Assembly (NCBI RefSeq): GCF_000797515.1
Contig: NZ_JSBN01000157.1
Coordinates: 1 to 47,070 of the forward strand
Direction: 5' to 3'
DNA: 47,070 bases
Origin: Sphingomonas sp. Ant H11
Lineage (GTDB): Bacteria > Pseudomonadota > Alphaproteobacteria > Sphingomonadales > Sphingomonadaceae
Positions 27,198 to 37,402 of the stretch are shown here, in pieces; within the stretch, counting starts at the first letter, position 1, and each line of letters opens with the position of its first letter. A model generated the notes under the pieces. It saw only the letters and a list, made by a program, of their open reading frames with translations. It had not been told where the DNA came from and made no database searches. The position numbers were made by a program, and so were the translations under genes.

Positions 27198-28613
27198 CCC
27201 GCACCGGACGGATCCTCGTCGTCGATGACGATGCCGCCATCCGCACAGTGGTTGGGCAAGCGCTGAAACGCGACGGCCACCGCGTGATCGTCGTGGCGAC
27301 GGTCGCCGAGGCCGAAGTGCACCTTGCCGCGACAGCGCCCGACGTATTGGTCACCGACGTGGTCCTACCGGACGGTAACGGCCTCGATCTGGTCGAGCGC
27401 GTTGTTCAGGCGCATCCGGGCTTGCCGGTGATCGTGCTGTCGGCGCAGAACACGTTGACGACGGCGGTGCGCTCGACCGAAGTCGGCGCGTTCGATTATC
27501 TGCCCAAACCATTCGACCTCGACGTGCTGTCCCGCACCGTCCAGAGCGCGCTCGCCCGGGGGGGCGGGGGCAGTGGCCGATCCGATCGAGGCCGAAGATC
27601 GCGCGCTGCCGCTGATTGGGCGGTCGCCGGCGATGCAGGACGTGTATCGCATCATCGCGCGCGTCGTTTCTAATGACCTCACCGTGCTGATCTCGGGCGA
27701 ATCGGGCACCGGCAAGGAACTGGTTGCGCGCGCGATCCATGATTTGGGGCCGCGCCGCCGTTCGCCCTTCATTGCGCTCAACATGGCCGCGATCCCGCGC
27801 GAACTGATCGAAGCGGAGCTGTTTGGCCATGAGCGCGGTGCCTTTACCGGCGCGCAGGCGCGATCGGCCGGGCGGTTCGAGCAGGCGGCGGGCGGCACGT
27901 TGTTCCTCGACGAAATCGGCGACATGCCGATGGAGGCGCAAACGCGGCTGTTGCGCGTGCTGCAATCGGGCGAGTTCACCACCGTCGGCGGTGCCCGCAC
28001 GATCCGCGCCGACGTGCGCATCGTTGCGGCCACCAATCGCGATCTCGCGCAGTTGGTGACGATCGGCCAGTTTCGCGAGGATCTGTTCTATCGCCTCAAC
28101 GTCGTGCCGGTGCTGCTGCCTGCCTTGCGCGCGCGGCGGCAGGATATCGCGCTGCTCGCGCGCCATTTCCTCGACCGCGCAGCCGAGGACGGCTTGCCGC
28201 GCAAGCAGCTCGATCCCGACGCGATCGCCGTGATCGAGGCCTATGACTGGCCGGGCAATGTCCGCGAGCTGGAAAATATGATGCGGCGCATTGCCGTACT
28301 GGCGCGCGACGAGCGGATCGATGCCGATGAGATGCGCGCCATGTTGGGTGGCGCACTGCCGTTGGTACCGATGATTGGCGATGCGGGAATCGAAGCGGCC
28401 ATTCGCGCTCGGATCGAGCGGCTGGCGATAGAGGAACCCGCCGCGCTTGACGATGGAACGCTTTATGACCGAATCATCGCCGAAGTGGAGCGGCCGCTGA
28501 TCGAGGCGCTGCTGGCGCGTCACGGCCAGAACCAATTGCGAGCTGCGCGCGCCTTGGGAATCAATCGCAACACGCTGCGCAAACGTTTGGATATGCTCGG
28601 TATTGCCCCCTGA
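27194..28613 (+). CDS. ntrC: Nitrogen regulation response regulator NtrC (frameshifted)
   Basis: A sigma-54 activator. Receiver domain with phospho-acceptor Asp in VLVTDVVLPDG and KPFD; AAA+ domain with GESGTGKELVARAIH, the sigma-54-contacting loop ERGAFTGAQ, and GGTLFLDEIGDMP; C-terminal Fis helix-turn-helix (RAARALGINRNTLRKRL). The frame breaks in the linker inside G-runs at 27558-27570; one extra G explains it, giving 472 aa. A separate ORF from 27573 is only the downstream part. Probably a sequencing error, since both halves are well conserved. Confidence 0.94.
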
Positions 28614-28708
28614 ACGGGCGACGAGCCGGGCTCACCCGGTTCGAACTTGAGATCGGCGGCGTCATTTGTGTGTTTTCCTTGCAACGCGGGCGTTGTAGGA
28701 ATGTCACG

Positions 28709-30927
28709 ATGAGTGAGTCTGTGCTTTCGGTTCCGTTAAGGGGCGGCGTGCCGCCCCGGTTCCATGTCACGCGCTTTCTGGAGCTGGCGGTGCTCGCCAT
28801 CGCGATTGTAATCGCGGCAGCCAGCTATCTGTTCATCGCGCGCGGGAGTAGCGCGGATGCGCTGTTAAGCCCGGCTCTGGTGGCTTCACTGTTGCTCGCC
28901 AATTTGCTGCCCGGCATTGCATTGCTGGTGCTGATCGGGCGCCGCATCGCGATGCGGCGTGCCTCGCGTTTGCCGATCGGCGGGCGTGGTCGGTTGCACG
29001 TACGGCTGGTTGCGCTTTTCTCGATCATTGCGGCGGTGCCAACACTGTTCGTGGTCATCTTCGCCTCGCTGCTGTTTCAATATGGCGTGCAATTCTGGTA
29101 TTCCGATCAGGCGCGCAGCATGATCGAAAATGCTACTGGCGTTGCAACGACCTCGTATCAGCAAATGCTCCAACGTTGGCAGGTTGCTACGGTTACCGCC
29201 GCGCAGGATATTTCCGAGAATTTTTCAGAAAAGGTAAGATCTCCAGATTTTCCCGAATATTTTGGAAAATACCAGATTTTTTACAGAAGCTTTTCGGATG
29301 GTTTTCTTTTTATATATTCCCCGGACGGCAAATTTCATGAAATCGTCAACCTGAACCCGGACAAGCTCGATCTGGCGCGGGAGGTGACGCGTGGAGACAT
29401 TCTGGATGTCCAACAGAAGGTGCCCAGCATTACCACGGTGAACGGCAACCGCATCAAAACGCTGGTGCCGATCCCGGGGACGACCAATGTCTATTTGCTG
29501 ACCGTCGCGATTTCGGACGTCCGCGTGATGGAAGCGCAGTCGAAGCGCAGCGCGGCAGTGCTGTCCAGCTATCGCGACTTTCTCGCGCGTTCGCGATCGC
29601 TGCAGCTGAAGTTCAACGCTGCGTTGCTCGGAATTTCGCTACTGATCATCGCCATCGCCGTATGGATCGCGCTGGAAGTTGCCGATCGCATCGTGCGTCC
29701 ACTCGGCGCGCTGGTGGCAGCGGCGGATCTGGTTTCTACAGGCGATTTTACCGCGCGCGTGCCGACGCCCAAAACCGACGACGAGATCGGCACGTTGACC
29801 AGCGCCTTCAACCAAATGACCGAGCGCCTGCAAGCGCAGACCGGTGCGCTGGAAAGCCGTCGCGCCTTGATCGAGGCGGTGATGTCGGGGGTCACTGCCG
29901 GCGTCATCTCGGTCGCGCCCGACGGGACCGTCCGCCTGATCAATCGTTCGGCCATCACGCTGCTGGATGGTCCTGACGATATGCCGGTCGGCAAACCGCT
30001 GAAGCTGATCGCGCCCGAATTGGCGGCGCTGCTCGACGGACAGGATCGCGAAGCGATCATCGAGATCGGCACCGGTAATGACGCGCGCACGCTGGCGGTC
30101 AAGGTCACGCGGGCACACGAAGGGCCGATCCTGACCTTCGACGACATCACCGGGCAACTGCTCGACCAGCGCCGTGCCGCCTGGTCCGACGTCGCACGCC
30201 GCATCGCGCATGAAATCAAGAACCCGCTGACCCCGATCCAGCTCGCCGCGGAACGGCTCCAGCGGCGCTATGGCAAGCAGATCGACCCGGACGACACCAC
30301 CTTTGCGCGCCTGACCGATACGATCATTCGCCAGGTCGGCGACTTGCGACGCATGGTCGATGAATTCTCCTCCTTTGCGCGGATGCCCAAACCGGTGTTC
30401 CGGGAGGAGTCGCTGGTCGATCTCGCTCGCCAGACACTGTTCCTGCACGAAGTCGCGCACCCCGGCGTCGTGTTCAGCCTGGCGCATGAAGAGCCGAGCA
30501 TCATGCTGGTGTGCGACCGCCGCCAGATTAGCCAGGCTCTCACCAACATCGTCAAGAATGCGGTCGAGGCGGTTGAAGCCAATCCGGGCGCAGCCGAGGC
30601 GAGCATCACGATGACGCTGGAGGAGCGGGACGGCCGCACCACCATCACCGTCGCCGATACCGGCATCGGCTTGCCCGCCGCGCGCGACCGTATCGTCGAG
30701 CCCTATGTCACGACGCGGCGCGCGGCACCGGCCTTGGCCTGGCGATCGTCAAGAAGATCGTGGAGGAGCATTTCGGCACGATGACCTTTGCCGACCGCCC
30801 CGGCGGCGGCACGATCGTCACCGTCAGCTTCGACACGGCGATGCTCTCCAATCTCGACACCGGCGACGGAGGCGATGGGGGCATCGCCGAAGCGCCACCC
30901 CAGCAACTCTCGCAGAACCGGACCTGA
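28709..30927 (+). CDS. ntrY: Membrane sensor kinase NtrY (frameshifted near 3' end)
   Basis: About 739 aa. Three N-terminal transmembrane helices, an extracytoplasmic domain (about residues 125-305), a further helix ([21 protein letters not shown]), then HAMP, PAS, HisKA ([21 protein letters not shown]) and ATPase domains. One base is missing at about 30715-30725. With it, [18 protein letters not shown] and a Gly/Asp-rich tail follow to a stop at 30925-30927. I start at MSESVLSV (28709) instead of a GTG 39 nt upstream. NtrY partners NtrX in nitrogen and redox control. Codon 171-204 lie in an AT-rich island. Confidence 0.93.
29211..29325 (+). other. AT-rich island within the ntrY sensor domain
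   Basis: I counted 30 G or C in 29221-29320 (30 percent), against roughly 60-65 percent on both sides. The reading frame is kept; it encodes Phe/Tyr/Lys-rich sequence such as [18 protein letters not shown]. It may be a segment imported by recombination or a retained ancestral stretch under protein-level constraint. Confidence 0.7.
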
Positions 30928-30931
30928 ACCC

Positions 30932-32304
30932 ATGCCCCTGGACATCCTTGTCGTTGATGACGAACGCGATATTCGCGATCTGGTCGCCGGTGTGCTCGAA
31001 GACGAAGGCTATGGCGCGCGCGTCGCGGCCGACAGCGATTCGGCCCTGGAAGCCATTTCGGTGCGGCGGCCGTCGCTCGTGCTGCTCGACGTGTGGCTAC
31101 AGGCTCGCGGCTCGACGGCCTCGAGTTGCTTGATGAGATCAAGCGGCGCGACCCGTCGATCCCGGTGCTGATGATTTCGGGGCATGGCAATCTCGATACC
31201 GCCGTTGCTGCGATCCGGCGTGGTGCGGCCGATTTCATCGAAAAACCGTTCGAGGCCGAGCGGCTGCTGCTGATGGTGGCACGCGCGACCGAGACCGAGA
31301 GCTTGCGCCGCGAGATCGCCAGCCTGCGCGCGGTGGTGGGCCGCGATACCGATTTGACCGGCAATTCCGGTGCGATCAACGGCGTGCGCGCAACGCTGAA
31401 GCGCGTGGCCGCGACGGGCAGCCGCGTGCTGATCATGGGCGCGGCGGGCGTCGGCAAGGAAGTGGCTGCTCGGCTGCTGCACGGCTGGAGCCAGCGCGCC
31501 GATGCGCCGTTCGTCGTCGTCAGTGCGGCGCGGATGACGCCCGAGCGAGTCGAGGAGGAGCTGTTCGGCATCGAGGAGGGGGGGCAGCTCGTCCGCTCCG
31601 GCCTGCTCGAACAGGCGCACGGGGGCACGCTGTTCCTCGATGAAATCGCCGACATGCCGCTGGCAACGCAAGGCCGCATCCTGCGGGTGCTCACCGACCA
31701 GAGTTTCAGCCGCGTCGGCGGGCAGCGCGTGGTCAAGGTCGATGTGCGCGTGGTGTCTGCCACCGCACGCGATTTGACGCATGAAATTGCCGAAGGCCGC
31801 TTCCGCGAAGATCTCTATTACCGGCTCAACGTCGTGCCCGTCACCATTCCGGGGCTGGCGGAGCGGCGCGAGGATATCCCTGCGCTGGTCGATCATTTCA
31901 TGGCGCATTACGCGTCCGAACGGCGCGTTCCCACGCCAGCCGTCGCGCCTGACGCCATGGTGGCGCTGCAATCCTATGAATGGCCCGGCAATGTGCGCCA
32001 GCTCCGCAACATTGTGGAGCGCACGATCATCATGGCACCGGGCGACCGGATCGGGCAGATCGATCTCGATATGCTACCCCCCGATATTCTCGGCGATCCG
32101 GGCGAACTGGGCGGCGGGGCGACCGCGATTATGGGTGCGCCGCTCCGCGAAGCGCGCGAGACCTTTGAGCGGGAATATCTGCGCGTGCAGATCCGCCGCT
32201 TCTCCGGCAACATCTCCCGCACCGCCAATTTCATCGGGATGGAGCGGTCGGCACTGCACCGGAAGCTGAAGCTGCTCGGCATTACCGAGGTGCGCGAGGA
32301 TTAA
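30932..32304 (+). CDS. ntrX: Response regulator NtrX (frameshifted; no GAFTGA loop)
   Basis: 457 aa after correcting one missing base at about 31100-31108 (DVWLQGSRLDGLELL expected). Receiver domain with Asp in LVLLDVWL and KPFE; AAA+ domain with variant Walker A MGAAGVGKEVAARLLH and GGTLFLDEIADMP; C-terminal Fis-type helix-turn-helix (RTANFIGMERSALHRKL). Where NtrC has ERGAFTGA, this protein reads EELFGIEEGGQLVRSG, so the sigma-54 contact loop is absent. It probably regulates without sigma-54 activation. It starts 4 nt after the ntrY stop. Confidence 0.93.
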
Positions 32305-32426
32305 TCGACTGGATCGGTGGACGAAACGATCGTGCATCCCTAGATTAGAGGACGGGTACACCACCTAACTCGACGCCGGAACCGGCGCGCTGCGGGAATC
32401 CCCCGCCAAGAACAAAGGATCGACCG

Positions 32427-32918
32427 ATGGCCGACAAGCACACCTCTCTGCAAGACCTGTTCCTCAACGCCCTGCGCCGCACCAAAACCCCGATCACGAT
32501 GTTCCTCGTGAAGGGCGTCAAGCTGCAGGGCATCGTCACCTGGTTCGACAATTTCTCGGTGCTGCTGCGCCGGGATGGGCAGTCGCAGCTGATCTATAAG
32601 CATGCCATTTCGACGATCATGCCGGCCAACACGGTCGACATCGATGCGATCGTCAACGCGATCGGCGAGGCGCAGAAGAAGCAGCCGCTGCTGCAGGAAA
32701 TCTTCCTCAACGCGGTGCGCAAGTCCGAAGACAATGTCACCATGTTCCTGGTGAATGGCGTAATGTTGCAGGGGCAGATCGCGGCGTTCGACCTGTTCTG
32801 CATGCTGCTCCAGCGCGATGGCATGGCGCAGCTCGTCTACAAGCATGCGGTCTCCACCATTCAGCCCGCCCATCCCCTTAATTTGGCTGATGAAACAGCA
32901 GGTTCGGACGACGATTGA
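32427..32918 (+). CDS. hfq: RNA chaperone Hfq with two Sm domains in tandem
   Basis: 163 aa, about twice the usual Hfq. Domain 1 (about residues 6-68): [20 protein letters not shown]...YKHAIST. Domain 2 (about 86-149): [20 protein letters not shown]...YKHAVST. Both keep the proximal-face Gln and the YKHA motif. The rim arginines (RR) are present in domain 1 but are RK in domain 2. An acidic C-terminus follows ([10 protein letters not shown]). One chain would supply two of the six ring positions. ATG at 32427, with AAGGA just upstream. Between ntrX and hflX, the usual alphaproteobacterial place. Confidence 0.93.
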   Translation: MADKHTSLQDLFLNALRRTKTPITMFLVKGVKLQGIVTWFDNFSVLLRRDGQSQLIYKHAISTIMPANTVDIDAIVNAIGEAQKKQPLLQEIFLNAVRKSEDNVTMFLVNGVMLQGQIAAFDLFCMLLQRDGMAQLVYKHAVSTIQPAHPLNLADETAGSDDD

Positions 32919-34201
32919 CCACAGGTTTTGAACGGGACCGCGGCGATGTCGCGCGCGGTGCCAAGGCCGTTGTCGTGTATCCCGACACCGGTATTTCGTC
33001 GCGGGATGCCGATGCCCGGCTGGCCGAAACCGCCGGGCTGGCCATGGCGATCCATGTCGAAGTGGTCGATCGCGTTGCGATCAAGGTGCGCGCGCTCCAG
33101 CCTTCGACCCTGATCGGCAAGGGGCAACTCGAAGCGCTGGGTGCCACGGTGCGGATGGCGGAAGCCGAACTGGTCGTGTTCGACGCCAGCCTGACGCCGG
33201 TACAGCAGCGCAACCTCGAAAAGGCGCTGTCGGCCAAGGTGATCGACCGTACCGGGCTGATCCTCGAAATCTTCGGCGAACGTGCGGCAACCGCCGAGGG
33301 GCGCTTGCAAGTCGAACTCGCGCATCTCGATTATCAGGCGGGGCGGCTCGTTCGCAGCTGGACCCATCTGGAACGCCAGCGCGGCGGCTTCGGCTTCCTC
33401 GGCGGCCCGGGTGAAACGCAGATCGAGGCCGATCGGCGCTTGATCCGCGATCGCATGGCGCGGTTGAAGAAGGAATTGGAGCAAGTCAGTCGCACGCGCG
33501 GGCTGCACCGCGACCGGCGCCAGCGCGCGCCCTGGCCGGTGATCGCGCTGGTCGGCTATACCAACGCCGGAAAATCCACGCTTTTCAACCGCATGACCGG
33601 TGCTGACGTCATGGCGGAGGATCTGCTGTTCGCCACCCTCGACCCGACGCTGCGGCAGATCGCGCTGCCGGGCATCGACAAGGCGATCCTGTCGGACACC
33701 GTTGGGTTCGTCTCCGAACTCCCGACCCAGCTCGTCGCGGCCTTCAAGGCGACGCTCGAGGAAGTGGTGTCGGCCGATTTGCTGATCCACGTCCGCGACA
33801 TCGCGCACCCGGATACGATTGCGCAGAAGGATGATGTCGAGGCGGTGCTGCGCGATATCGGTGTGGATCTCTCGGTTCCGCGGATCGAGGCGTGGAACAA
33901 GCTCGACATGCTCGATGGCGACGATCGCGCCGAATTGCTGGGCGAAGCCGCGCGGCGCGACGATGTTGCGGCGATTTCGGCGCTGAGTGGGGAAGGGGTG
34001 TCGGCCTTGCTCGACACCGTCGCCGCGCTGCTGACGTCGAGCCATCGCCGCTACACCATCCTGCTCGATGCGGGCGATGGTGCCGGCGCGGCCTGGCTTC
34101 ACGCGCATGGCGAGGTGCTGGAGCAATCGGTCGAGGGCGAACAGGCGATCTATGAAGTCCGCATGGCCGAGCGTGATTATGAACGGTTCTGCCAGCGCTG
34201 A
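32915..34201 (+). CDS. hflX: Ribosome-associated GTPase HflX
   Basis: 428 aa. N-terminal HflX domain ([48 protein letters not shown]), a Gly-rich [14 protein letters not shown] linker, then the G domain: GYTNAGKST (G1), [13 protein letters not shown] (G3) and NKLD (G4). HflX splits stalled ribosomes in stress. The start is a TTG at 32915 that overlaps the hfq stop (ATTGA); no other in-frame start precedes the conserved region, so translation is coupled to hfq. Confidence 0.95.
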   Translation: MTTGFERDRGDVARGAKAVVVYPDTGISSRDADARLAETAGLAMAIHVEVVDRVAIKVRALQPSTLIGKGQLEALGATVRMAEAELVVFDASLTPVQQRNLEKALSAKVIDRTGLILEIFGERAATAEGRLQVELAHLDYQAGRLVRSWTHLERQRGGFGFLGGPGETQIEADRRLIRDRMARLKKELEQVSRTRGLHRDRRQRAPWPVIALVGYTNAGKSTLFNRMTGADVMAEDLLFATLDPTLRQIALPGIDKAILSDTVGFVSELPTQLVAAFKATLEEVVSADLLIHVRDIAHPDTIAQKDDVEAVLRDIGVDLSVPRIEAWNKLDMLDGDDRAELLGEAARRDDVAAISALSGEGVSALLDTVAALLTSSHRRYTILLDAGDGAGAAWLHAHGEVLEQSVEGEQAIYEVRMAERDYERFCQR

Positions 34202-34838
34202 CGTCGTCGATCGCGACCTGATCGCAGGCTGGCTCCATGCCCGCTCGATCGCGCGGGCTCTGCCGATGCCAGTGGCCGATCACGGCGGCTGGCGGGTGGA
34301 CACGCGGTCGGAGCAGGAATGGTGCCGCTATGTCTTCACCGATCCGGCACCCGCGATTGCCGAGCTGGCGCAGTGCATCACTCAGCCAAGAGTCTATGTG
34401 AAGCTTTGCCAGGATGACGCTGTTTTAAGAGCGCTTTTGCCGTCACATTGGCAAATCTGTGCGCCTTCCTGGATGATGACAGCGGGGGCCACACCCCTTG
34501 CAGAAACGGGGCTGCCCGACGGCTATCTCCCGACGGTCGAAACCATCAACGGTGTCGTTCGGGTCGCGATCACCGGCGCAGACGGCGCGCTCGCGGCCAG
34601 CGGCTATGCTGCCGAAGCGTCGGGCGTATTGGTCTATGATCGCATCGTCACCAACCCGGATCATCAGCGGCGCGGCCTGGGCCGGGCGGTGATGAGCCTG
34701 TTGCAAGCGCAGCGCCGCTCAAGCGCGTCGCGCGAAGTGCTGGTCGCAACCGCGCAAGGCCGCGCGCTTTATACGAGCCTCGGCTGGTCGGTGCATTGCC
34801 CTTATGCGACCGCGGTCATTCCTGACGCGGTGCCTTGA
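34179..34838 (+). CDS. GNAT-family N-acetyltransferase
   Basis: 219 aa with a C-terminal GNAT core: SGVLVYDRIVTNPDHQRRGLGRAVMSLLQ (acetyl-CoA loop QRRGLG) and VATAQGRALYTSLGWSVH. The N-terminal 100 residues are a separate segment I do not recognise. The ATG at 34179 lies inside the end of hflX (23-nt overlap). It meets mazG tail-to-tail with a 23-nt overlap. The substrate is unknown. Confidence 0.85.
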   Translation: MNGSASADVVDRDLIAGWLHARSIARALPMPVADHGGWRVDTRSEQEWCRYVFTDPAPAIAELAQCITQPRVYVKLCQDDAVLRALLPSHWQICAPSWMMTAGATPLAETGLPDGYLPTVETINGVVRVAITGADGALAASGYAAEASGVLVYDRIVTNPDHQRRGLGRAVMSLLQAQRRSSASREVLVATAQGRALYTSLGWSVHCPYATAVIPDAVP

Positions 34839-35574
34839 TCGCTTGCCACAAGGCTTCCTTGTCGGCGAGCGGCAGGCCGGGAAAGGCATCTCCAGCTTCC
34901 GCTTCCATCGCCTTGAAACGGCGTTCGAACTTGGCATTGGCACCGCGTAGCGCCGCCTCGGGGTCGACGCCCAATTTGCGCGCCCAATTGACCACCGAGA
35001 AGAGCAGATCGCCGACCTCATCCTCGGTCTCGGCCGGGGTGGTGGCCGCTTCGATCTCGGCGATTTCCTCGTCGATCTTGGCACGCGGGCCTTCCGCGTC
35101 CGGCCAGTCGAACCCCACGCGCGCCGCACGATTCTGCAGCTTTTCGGCGCGCAGCAAAGCGGGAAGGCCCAAGGCTACGCCGTCCAGCGCGCCCGGCGGG
35201 ACGTCGGCCAGGCCCTTGGCGGCGCGTTCGGCGGCCTTGATCTGTTCCCACAGATGATGGCCGCCCTCATCGACATCGCCAAAGATATGCGGGTGACGGC
35301 GCTCCATCTTGTCGCTGATCGCCGCCACGATGTCGGGCAGCGCGAAATGCCCGGCTTCCTCGGCCATGCGCGCATGGAAAACGACCTGGAGCAGCAGGTC
35401 GCCAAGCTCGTCCTTCAGCTCGGCCATGTCGCCGCGCGCGATCGCATCGGCGACTTCATAGGCTTCCTCGATCGTATAGGGCGCGATGCTGGCGAAATCC
35501 TGCGCGACATCCCATTCGCAGCCCGACACCGGATCGCGCAACCGCGCCATGATCGTGACCAGCCGTTCGATCAT
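34816..35574 (-). CDS. mazG: Nucleoside triphosphate pyrophosphohydrolase MazG
   Basis: 252 aa from ATG 35574 (ERLVTIMARLRDPVSGCEWD). Two MazG all-alpha domains: the first has CEWDVAQDFASIAPYTIEEAYEVADAI with the metal-binding EExxE pattern, the second EEIAEIEAATTPAETEDEVGDLLFSVVN. It hydrolyses non-canonical and excess NTPs. It is the first gene left of the dif site and is read away from it. Confidence 0.95.
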   Translation of the reverse strand: MIERLVTIMARLRDPVSGCEWDVAQDFASIAPYTIEEAYEVADAIARGDMAELKDELGDLLLQVVFHARMAEEAGHFALPDIVAAISDKMERRHPHIFGDVDEGGHHLWEQIKAAERAAKGLADVPPGALDGVALGLPALLRAEKLQNRAARVGFDWPDAEGPRAKIDEEIAEIEAATTPAETEDEVGDLLFSVVNWARKLGVDPEAALRGANAKFERRFKAMEAEAGDAFPGLPLADKEALWQAIKAPRQE

Positions 35575-35624
35575 CGACACGCTCCATTTCGGGTGAGGAA
35601 CCGGCTCCCGCTGGCGACCTCCAT

Positions 35625-35652
35625 CAATCCGATAATATACATTATGTTAAAT
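35625..35652. other. dif: dif site (XerC/XerD chromosome dimer resolution)
   Basis: 28 bp: XerC-side arm CAATCCGATAA, 6-bp centre TATACA, XerD-side arm TTATGTTAAAT. The XerD arm equals the E. coli dif arm at all 11 positions, and the XerC arm keeps the inner ATAA. It lies in a 91-nt gap between mazG and a small membrane-protein gene and is strikingly AT-rich for this genome. Gene orientation switches around it: mainly plus to the left, minus to the right, so replication forks would meet here. Confidence 0.88.
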
Positions 35653-35665
35653 TGAGGCCGTTTCA

Positions 35666-35869
35666 TCAGAGCAAGCCTCCCAATACCGATCCAGCCCCGA
35701 AAGCGCCCTGCCACAGCACCACCAGCACGAACAGCACGCCGAAGATCGCCACCCAGGCCAGCGCCATCCTGATCGTATCGCCGAGCGGCAAACGGCGCGC
35801 CGCTAGCGCGCTGACCGGCAGGATCAGGACCAGCGCGTAAAAGACCAGATCCATGCTGGTGTCGGTCAT
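35666..35869 (-). CDS. Small membrane protein, two helices
   Basis: 67 aa with two hydrophobic helices, LVFYALVLILPVSALAA and ALAWVAIFGVLFVLVVLW, joined by a short basic loop (RRLPLGD). It resembles the membrane-anchor end of some alphaproteobacterial aspartic-protease-like proteins, but no protease part follows. Its ATG overlaps the stop of the metallo-hydrolase gene (ATGA), so it is the last gene of the metG-tatD unit. Function unknown. Confidence 0.7.
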   Translation of the reverse strand: MTDTSMDLVFYALVLILPVSALAARRLPLGDTIRMALAWVAIFGVLFVLVVLWQGAFGAGSVLGGLL

Positions 35870-36630
35870 ACCTGCAGTTCCAGCCCGTCATAGGCTGGCT
35901 CGATGCCCGGTGGCAGTTCTGCCAGCAGGCTCGCATAATCCATCGACTGGTCCATATGCGCCAGCACCGCATGACGCGGCTTCAGCATCTCGATCCAGCC
36001 CAGCGCCATGTTCAACGTCGGGTGCGACGGATGCGGCTTGCGGCGCAGTGCATCGACGATCCACAGGTCAAGACCTTCATACAGCCTCGCCATATCCGGC
36101 GTCATCGCACTGAGATCGGTCGCATATCCAATCGATCCCGCGATGCTGTCAAAGCGCAAGCCGGCCGATTGGAACGGCCCGTGCGGCTGATCGACCACGC
36201 CAACCGTAATGTCCCCGATGACGACACTGTCGGGCAGCGCCTCGATCGCGACGGTCGGCGGATAATCATCCCAACCGTGGAAAACATAGCCGAAACGCCG
36301 CTTCAACGTGTCCATCAGATCGGGCCGCGCCAGCCCGCGCACCGGCCGCCCCATCGCATGGAACACCTGGCGCAGATCATCTATGCCGTGCGTGTGATCG
36401 GCATGATCATGCGTCCAGATCACCGCATCCAGCGTCGACACATCCGCCGCCAGCAACTGTTCGCGCATGTCGGGTCCGGTATCGACCAGAATGCGCGTCG
36501 TCTGCGTCTCGACCAGGATCGACGCGCGCATCCGCCGATTGCGCGGATTGGTCGGGTCGCACGCGCCCCAGTCATTGCCGATCCGCGGCACGCCGGACGA
36601 GGTGCCCGATCCCAGGATCCGCACCTTCAT
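35866..36630 (-). CDS. MBL-fold metallo-hydrolase (PhnP/YcbX-neighbour type)
   Basis: 254 aa metallo-beta-lactamase fold. Opening VRILGSGTSSGVPRIG, metal motif WTHDHADHTHGIDDLR (HxHxDH), later YATDLSAM and AVLAHMDQSMDY with further ligands. Close to the PhnP-like phosphodiesterases that follow tatD in many alphaproteobacteria; the true substrate is uncertain. The ATG overlaps the tatD stop (ATGA). Confidence 0.92.
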   Translation of the reverse strand: MKVRILGSGTSSGVPRIGNDWGACDPTNPRNRRMRASILVETQTTRILVDTGPDMREQLLAADVSTLDAVIWTHDHADHTHGIDDLRQVFHAMGRPVRGLARPDLMDTLKRRFGYVFHGWDDYPPTVAIEALPDSVVIGDITVGVVDQPHGPFQSAGLRFDSIAGSIGYATDLSAMTPDMARLYEGLDLWIVDALRRKPHPSHPTLNMALGWIEMLKPRHAVLAHMDQSMDYASLLAELPPGIEPAYDGLELQV

Positions 36631-37402
36631 GCGCGCGTCTTGGTAAACAGTGCGTGAAAGTTCTCCGCCGTCGCCGCTGCCAGCGTTTCCAGCGGCTCGC
36701 CGCGCAATTTTGCCAGGAATGCGGCGGTATCGGCCACGAAGGCCGGCTCGCCCGTTTTCCCGCGATGCGGCACCGGTGCCAGGAACGGCGCATCGGTTTC
36801 GATCAGCAGCCGGTCGAGCGGCAGCCGCGCGGCGGTGTCCTGCAGATCCTTGGCGTTCTTGAAGGTCACGATGCCCGAGATCGAGATATAGAAGCCAAGC
36901 TCCAGCGCGATATCGGCAAATGCCCCGCTCGCGGTGAAGCAATGGATGACGCCGGGATAGGCCCCCTTCCCCATTTCCTCGCGCAGGATCGCGGCGGTAT
37001 CGTCCTCGGCATCGCGCGTGTGCACCACGATCGGTAGTTGCGTTTCGCGCGCGGCGGCAATGTGCGCACGAAAGCTCGCGCGCTGGCGGTCGCGGTCGCT
37101 ATGTTCATAGTAATAATCGAGCCCGCTCTCGCCAATGCCGACGACGCGCGGATGCTGCGCGCGTTCGACCAGCCGAGCGGTGCCGATATCGGGATGCTCA
37201 TCGGCTTCATTGGGATGGATGCCAACCGTCGCCCAAACATCGGGCTCGCGCTCGGCGGTGGCCAGCACCGCATCCCACTCGCTTTCGCGCGTCGCAATGT
37301 TGAGCATGGCATGCACGCCGCGCGCCGCGCGCGCGCCAGGATCTCATCCTGCTGCTCGCCCAACCCCTTATAATTGAGGTGGCAATGGCTGTCGGCGAAC
37401 AT
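36627..37402 (-). CDS. tatD: TatD-family deoxyribonuclease (frameshifted)
   Basis: A TIM-barrel metal-dependent DNase. N-terminal metal motif FADSHCHLNYKGL, then, in the next frame, VGIHPNEADEHPD, GESGLDYYY, PIVVHTRDAEDD, GVIHCFTAS and IETDAPFLAP. The break is near 37320-37336 in alternating GC sequence; one missing base restores a single 258-aa product, the family length. Its ATG overlaps the metG stop (TGATG). Confidence 0.93.

Noticed and set aside
27558..27573. Programmed frameshifting in ntrC
   Set aside because: The G-run could look like a slippery site, but many unrelated genes in the window break in the same way, so a sequencing error is simpler.
35571..35666. A 31-aa open frame between mazG and the small membrane-protein gene
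   Set aside because: It runs through the dif site, has no homology I recognise and is fully explained by that non-coding sequence.
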